This document shows, one piece after another, positions 59,915-64,000 of a DNA stretch of 64,000 bases (the first letter of the stretch is position 1; each line of letters begins with the position of its first letter). Location of the stretch: the NCBI RefSeq assembly GCF_004923315.1, contig NZ_CP039649.1:268501-332500 (forward strand). The letters are read 5' to 3'. This DNA is from Azospirillum sp. TSA2s (lineage in GTDB: Bacteria > Pseudomonadota > Alphaproteobacteria > Azospirillales > Azospirillaceae). The position numbers and the translations under genes were made by a program. The notes below the pieces were generated by a model that was not told where the DNA came from, ran no database searches, and saw nothing but the letters and a program-made list of their open reading frames with translations.

Positions 59915-60922
59915 ATGTCGCTTCGTCGTCTCACTCTTCTCGCCGCCGGTCTGACGGTGGCTTGGCTGGGTGTCGCCGCCGCAGATTCCAAGGATACGCT
60001 GCTGAACGTGTCCTACGATCCAACCAGGGAATTTTACGTCGAGTTCAACAAGGCCTTTACCAAGACCTGGCAGGCGGAAACCGGCCGGGTCCTGACCGTG
60101 CGTCAGTCGCATGGTGGATCGGGCAAGCAGGCCCGCTCGGTCATTGACGGGCTGGACGCGGACATCGTGACCCTGGCGCTTGGCTATGACATCGACGCCA
60201 TCGCCGACGCCGGCCTGCTGCCGAAGGACTGGCAAAGCCGCCTGCCGAACAACAGCGCGCCCTACACCTCGACCATCGTGTTCCTGGTGAAGAAGGGCAA
60301 TCCGAAGGGGATCAAGGACTGGAACGACCTCGTGAAGCCGGGGGTCCAGGTCATCACCCCCAACCCGAAGACCTCGGGCGGCGCGCGCTGGAATTATCTG
60401 GCGGCCTGGGCCTATGCCATGCAGGCCAACGGCAACGACGAGGCCAAGGCCAAGGAATTCGTAGCGCAGTTGCTGAAGAACGTCCCGGTTCTGGACAGCG
60501 GCGCCCGCGGCGCCACCGTGACTTTCACCCAGCGTGAGATCGGCGACGTCCTGCTGGCCTGGGAGAACGAGGCCTATCTGTCGCTGCAGGAGTTCGGCGC
60601 CGACAAGTTCGAGATCGTGGTTCCCAGCCTGTCGATCCTCGCCGAACCACCGGTCGCAGTCGTCGACAAGGTCGTCGACCGCAAGGGAACCCGCAAGGTG
60701 GCGGAGGCTTATCTCCAGTTCCTCTACACCCGCGAAGGACAGGAGATCGCCGCCAAGAACTTCTACCGTCCGCGGTCGCCGGAACTGGCGGCCCAGTATG
60801 CGGGACGCTTTGCCGATGTTAAGCTGGTTACCATCGACCAATTCGGGGGTTGGCGTGCCGCACAGCAGAAGCACTTCTCGGACGGTGGTGTCTTCGACCA
60901 GATCTTCCAGAAGGGCCGTTGA
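59915..60922 (+). CDS. sbp: Sulfate-binding periplasmic protein
   Basis: The 335-aa protein has a Sec signal peptide (hydrophobic 6-21, cleavage after VAAA at residue 23). The mature part matches the sulfate/thiosulfate-binding family: LLNVSYDPTREFY, QSHGGSGKQARSVIDGLDADIVTLAL (ligand loop), NPKTSGGARWNYLAAWAYA, GARGATVTFTQREIGDVLLAWENEA. AGGAGG lies 8 nt before the ATG. It is the first gene of the sulfate transporter operon and delivers sulfate to CysT/CysW. Confidence 0.95.
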   Translation: MSLRRLTLLAAGLTVAWLGVAAADSKDTLLNVSYDPTREFYVEFNKAFTKTWQAETGRVLTVRQSHGGSGKQARSVIDGLDADIVTLALGYDIDAIADAGLLPKDWQSRLPNNSAPYTSTIVFLVKKGNPKGIKDWNDLVKPGVQVITPNPKTSGGARWNYLAAWAYAMQANGNDEAKAKEFVAQLLKNVPVLDSGARGATVTFTQREIGDVLLAWENEAYLSLQEFGADKFEIVVPSLSILAEPPVAVVDKVVDRKGTRKVAEAYLQFLYTREGQEIAAKNFYRPRSPELAAQYAGRFADVKLVTIDQFGGWRAAQQKHFSDGGVFDQIFQKGR

Positions 60923-60925
60923 CCC

Positions 60926-61828
60926 ATGGTCGCCGCTGCCGACAGCGACACCGCTCTGGCAGGAAAGGGGGGCGCGGTGACGGTCCGCGCCACCGTTCCC
61001 CTCTTCCGGAAACCCAGCGTCCTTCCCGGCTTCGGGCTGACGCTGGGCTTCACGGTCAGCTATCTCAGCGTCATCGTGCTGGTTCCGCTGGCGGCGCTGA
61101 TCGTCAGGTCCAGCGGTCTCGGCTGGAGCGGTTTCTGGTCGGCGGTGACGACGCCGCGGGTGCTGGCTGCCTTCGAGGTCAGTTTCGGGCTGTCCTTCGC
61201 CGCAGCGCTGACCAATGCGATCTTCGGCTTCCTGGTCGCCTGGGTGCTGGTGCGCTACGACTTTCCCGGCAAGCGGCTGGTGGATGCGCTGGTCGATCTG
61301 CCCTTCGCCCTGCCGACGGCGGTGGCCGGCATCGCGCTCAGCGCGCTCTATGCCCCGAACGGCTGGCTGGGCAAGCCGTTGAACGAGTTGTTCGGTATGA
61401 AGGTCGCCTTCACCCCGCTCGGCATCGCCATCGCGTTGACCTTCATCGGGCTTCCCTTCGTCGTCCGCACCGTGCAGCCGATTCTCCAGGATCTGCCGCC
61501 GGAGGAGGAGGAGGCCGCGGCGTCGCTCGGCGCGTCGCGTCTGCAGACCTTCGGCAGCGTCATCGTCCCGGCGATTCTGCCGGCCCTGGTGACCGGCTTC
61601 GCACTGTCCTTCGCTCGCGGTATCGGTGAATACGGCTCGGTCATCTTCATCGCCGGCAACATGCCGGGCCTGACCGAAATCCTGCCGCTGCTGATCGTCA
61701 TCAAGCTGGAACAATACGATTATGCGGGGGCAGCCGCGGTCGGCACCGCGATGCTGGGGGTGTCCTTCGTCATGCTCCTGATCCTCAATCTCCTCCAGCA
61801 ATGGATGAGGTCACGCCATGCCCGCTGA
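60926..61828 (+). CDS. cysT: Sulfate ABC transporter permease CysT (CysU)
   Basis: The 300-aa inner-membrane permease has about six transmembrane helices and an EAA loop (EEEEAAASLGASRLQTFGSVIVP) that contacts the ATPase. The segment LVDLPFALPTAVAGIALSALY is typical of CysT. It lies 3 nt after sbp and overlaps cysW by 11 nt, so the operon is tightly coupled. Confidence 0.95.
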   Translation: MVAAADSDTALAGKGGAVTVRATVPLFRKPSVLPGFGLTLGFTVSYLSVIVLVPLAALIVRSSGLGWSGFWSAVTTPRVLAAFEVSFGLSFAAALTNAIFGFLVAWVLVRYDFPGKRLVDALVDLPFALPTAVAGIALSALYAPNGWLGKPLNELFGMKVAFTPLGIAIALTFIGLPFVVRTVQPILQDLPPEEEEAAASLGASRLQTFGSVIVPAILPALVTGFALSFARGIGEYGSVIFIAGNMPGLTEILPLLIVIKLEQYDYAGAAAVGTAMLGVSFVMLLILNLLQQWMRSRHAR

Positions 61829-62705
61829 TACCAGCTTGACCGCCCCGGCCTCCGTGGCGGTGGCGCCCGCCCGGTCGGCCCTGACCGAACCGGCCTGGGT
61901 CCGCATCCTCCTGATCGGTGGTGCCCTGCTGTTCCTTGCGCTGTTCCTCCTGCTCCCCTTGGTGGCGGTGTTCGTCGAGGCTCTGCGTCACGGCTTCGAC
62001 GCCTATTGGGCGGCGCTGACCGAGCCGGACGCGGTCGCCGCCATCGAGCTGACGCTGATCGTCGCCGCCATCTCAGTGCCGGCCAATCTGCTGTTCGGTG
62101 TCGCCGCCTCCTGGTGCGTCGCCAAGTTCGATTTCTGCGGCAAGAACCTGCTGATCACGCTGATCGACCTGCCGTTCTCGGTGTCGCCGGTGATCTCGGG
62201 CCTGATCTATGTTTTGCTGTTCGGCCTGAACGGGCTGTTCGGCGCCCATCTGCGCGACATGGGCATCCAGATCATCTTCGCCGTGCCGGGGCTGGTGCTC
62301 GCCACCATCTTCGTCACCTTTCCCTTCGTGGCGCGCGAACTGATCCCGCTGATGCAGGAACAGGGCTCCGACGAGGAGGAGGCCGCGCTGGTGCTGGGCG
62401 CGTCCGGCTGGCAGACCTTCTGGCGGGTGACCATTCCCAACATCAAATGGGGCCTCCTCTACGGCGTGCTGCTCTGCAACGCCCGCGCAATGGGCGAGTT
62501 CGGCGCGGTGTCGGTCGTCTCCGGCCATATCCGGGGCGAGACCAACACGATGCCGCTGCATGTCGAGATTCTCTACAACGAATACAACTTCGTCGCCGCC
62601 TTCGCGGTCGCCTCGCTCCTGGCCATGCTGGCGCTGGTCACGCTGGTCGTGAAGACCGCGCTGGAGTGGCGCTTCGGGGACGAACTGGCGGCGACCCGGC
62701 ACTGA
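61818..62705 (+). CDS. cysW: Sulfate ABC transporter permease CysW
   Basis: The 295-aa permease pairs with CysT. It has the CysW features FSVSPVISGLIYVLLFGLNGLFG and the EAA loop DEEEAALVLGASGWQTFWRVTIPN, and a final MGEFGAVSVVSGHIRGETNT. About six transmembrane helices are visible. GAGG lies about 8 nt before the ATG inside cysT. Confidence 0.95.
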   Translation: MPADTSLTAPASVAVAPARSALTEPAWVRILLIGGALLFLALFLLLPLVAVFVEALRHGFDAYWAALTEPDAVAAIELTLIVAAISVPANLLFGVAASWCVAKFDFCGKNLLITLIDLPFSVSPVISGLIYVLLFGLNGLFGAHLRDMGIQIIFAVPGLVLATIFVTFPFVARELIPLMQEQGSDEEEAALVLGASGWQTFWRVTIPNIKWGLLYGVLLCNARAMGEFGAVSVVSGHIRGETNTMPLHVEILYNEYNFVAAFAVASLLAMLALVTLVVKTALEWRFGDELAATRH

Positions 62706-62733
62706 TCGCCGGCAGGCAGAGGAAACGCAATTC

Positions 62734-63771
62734 ATGGCGATCCAGGTTTCAGGCATCACCAAGCGCTTCAACGACTTCACCGCGCTCGACTCCGTCGATC
62801 TGGAGGTGAGGTCGGGAGAGCTTCTGGCTCTGCTCGGCCCCTCCGGCTCGGGCAAGACCACGCTGCTTCGCATCATGGCCGGGCTTGAAAGCCCCGACGC
62901 CGGCGGCCTGCTGCTGAATGGGGAGGAGGCGCTGGGGCTGAAGCCTCGCGACCGGCAGGTCGGCTTCGTCTTCCAGCATTACGCCCTGTTCCGCCACATG
63001 ACCGTGTTCGACAACGTCGCCTTCGGCCTGAAGGTTCGACCGCGCGGCCAGCGCCCAAGCTCCGCCGAAATCCGGCGGCGGGTGACCGAGCTGCTGGATC
63101 TGGTGCAGTTGTCGCCCTTCGCCGGCCGTTATCCGGCGCAGCTGTCGGGCGGCCAGCGCCAGCGCGTCGCGCTCGCCCGTGCGCTCGCCATCGAACCGAA
63201 GGTGCTGCTGCTCGACGAACCCTTCGGCGCGCTCGACGCCAAGGTCCGCAAGGAGTTGCGGCGCTGGCTGCGCAAGCTGCACGACGACATCCACGTCACC
63301 TCCGTCTTCGTCACCCACGACCAGGAGGAGGCGCTTGAACTTGCCGACCGCGTGGTGGTGATGAACCAGGGCCGGATCGAGCAGATCGGAACCCCGGCGG
63401 AGGTCTACGATCACCCGGCTTCCGCTTTCGTCTACGAGTTCCTCGGACAGGTGAACCGGCTCGACTGCACGGTGGACGGCGGCATCGCCCGCGTCGGCGG
63501 CGGCGCGCTCGCCATTGCGACCGAAGGCGGGGTGCAGGGGCCGGCGGTGGCCTACGTCCGCCCGCACGATCTCGGTATCACTCCGGCCGCAGGGGGGCCG
63601 GCGCGCATTTCCGGCATCCATGTCGTCGGCCCGGATGCCCGTATCGACATCGACCTCGCCGGTCTGGTGCTGGAAGCCGAGATGGACCGCGAGCGCCTCG
63701 CCACGCTCGGCATCGTCGCCGGCGACCGCTGTGCCGTCCACATCGACCGGGCCCGGGTGTTCGCGCGGTAG
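62734..63771 (+). CDS. cysA: Sulfate ABC transporter ATP-binding protein CysA
   Basis: The 345-aa ATPase has Walker A GPSGSGKT (35-42), Q-loop VFQHYALFRHM, signature LSGGQRQR, Walker B LLLDEPFGALD and switch His VFVTHDQEEA. A C-terminal TOBE/CysA regulatory domain follows (QVNRLDCTVDGGIARV, VAYVRPHDLGI). It hydrolyses ATP to drive sulfate uptake. It starts 28 nt after cysW with GAGGAAA as ribosome site and ends the operon, convergent with the Kef gene only 5 nt away. Confidence 0.95.
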   Translation: MAIQVSGITKRFNDFTALDSVDLEVRSGELLALLGPSGSGKTTLLRIMAGLESPDAGGLLLNGEEALGLKPRDRQVGFVFQHYALFRHMTVFDNVAFGLKVRPRGQRPSSAEIRRRVTELLDLVQLSPFAGRYPAQLSGGQRQRVALARALAIEPKVLLLDEPFGALDAKVRKELRRWLRKLHDDIHVTSVFVTHDQEEALELADRVVVMNQGRIEQIGTPAEVYDHPASAFVYEFLGQVNRLDCTVDGGIARVGGGALAIATEGGVQGPAVAYVRPHDLGITPAAGGPARISGIHVVGPDARIDIDLAGLVLEAEMDRERLATLGIVAGDRCAVHIDRARVFAR

Positions 63772-63776
63772 GACCT

Positions 63777-64000
63777 TTATTCAGCCACTTTCTGCTCGGC
63801 CAGGGCGCGGTAATTGCCGTCCCGATAGGATTTCAGGCTGATGTCGATGGCGGCGGAGTCGACACCGGCGCTGCGCAGGACGAGACCGGCCAGTTGCAGG
63901 CTGGCCTCCATGGTCTCCGGCACGATGGCGCTGGCGCCGGCCCCTGTCAGGGTGGCGCTCTGTCCCAGATCATGGGCGCGGGCGATGATCGGCAGCTTCG
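63777..64000 (-). CDS. Kef-type K+/H+ antiporter C-terminus (5' end beyond window)
   Basis: Open on the minus strand to the window edge; 74 codons are visible. The product (PIIARAHDLGQSATLTGAGA, then VPETMEASLQLAGLVL) matches the end of the TrkA-N/RCK nucleotide-binding domain and tail of KefB/KefC-type monovalent cation:proton antiporters. The membrane part lies outside the window. TAA stop at 63777. Confidence 0.85.
   Translation of the reverse strand, partial: KLPIIARAHDLGQSATLTGAGASAIVPETMEASLQLAGLVLRSAGVDSAAIDISLKSYRDGNYRALAEQKVAE

Noticed and set aside
1..64000. tRNA, rRNA or replication origin
   Set aside because: No cloverleaf with a GTTCxANNC T-loop next to an acceptor stem, no rRNA-like conserved blocks and no iteron or DnaA-box cluster were seen by eye; a tRNAscan or Rfam search would settle it.

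Overview
The window looks like a chromosome or megaplasmid segment of a high-GC alphaproteobacterium, most likely Azospirillum or a close relative. This rests on GC-rich codon use, an N-acetylglutaminylglutamine (NAGGN) osmolyte operon behind an EcfG-type promoter, an LdtR-like MarR regulator, a DUF2336 protein and several chemosensory/two-component genes. No database was consulted, so the genus is inference. I saw no tRNA, rRNA, CRISPR array or phage structural module. Both window ends cut through genes.

Layout. 1-4638 (+): tail of a chemosensory operon (CheA-receiver, CheB, response regulator, hybrid kinase). 4661-9579 (-): NAGGN operon (amidotransferase, GNAT/ATP-grasp synthetase, M42 peptidase). 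9876-12537 (-): MscS channel with a cyclic-nucleotide domain, BLUF photoreceptor, GFA-type zinc protein. 12808-16633 (+): three-subunit molybdenum hydroxylase of the PaoABC type. 16939-18757: a small membrane protein and a complete IS4-family insertion sequence. 18888-21027 (-) and 21210-25321 (+): TctDE-like two-component system divergent from a Fe3+/organophosphate-type ABC transporter. 25472-26969 (-): metallophosphoesterase and nucleotidyltransferase. 27154-29513 (+): GT-B glycosyltransferase-like protein and an HTH protein. 29603-31138 (-): FMN-dependent hydroxyacid dehydrogenase and a small basic protein. 31358-32701 (+): NIT-ANTAR nitrate antiterminator with a sigma-54 promoter. 32707-35572 (-): DUF2336 protein, LdtR-like regulator, galE.

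36111-51203 (+) is a secretion and surface-glycan island. It holds a type I secretion ATPase and adaptor, an RTX protein built almost wholly of nonapeptide repeats, two long paralogous GT2 proteins, a methyltransferase, two GT4 glycosyltransferases, a polysaccharide pyruvyl transferase and a coiled-coil membrane-anchored protein. A divergent Mfd-like helicase follows (51255-54767). 54775-59602 (-) is an unusual four-gene operon: a 46-aa membrane peptide, a phosphoribosyltransferase-like/kinase-like fusion, a paralogue of the 27154 glycosyltransferase, and a CgeB-like GT-B protein. 59915-63771 (+) is a sulfate ABC transporter (sbp-cysT-cysW-cysA), convergent with the end of a Kef-type transporter gene.

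Themes. Stress and osmolarity functions (NAGGN, MscS, EcfG promoter) lie together. Nitrogen control (sigma-54 site before NIT-ANTAR) appears mid-window. The largest block serves cell-surface glycan and protein export. Mosaic palindromic repeats with CTCTCCC/GGGAGAG cores sit in at least six intergenic gaps. The IS has inserted into the loop of a different hairpin repeat, leaving a 10-bp target duplication. The strongest candidate for an undescribed system is the 54775-59602 operon.
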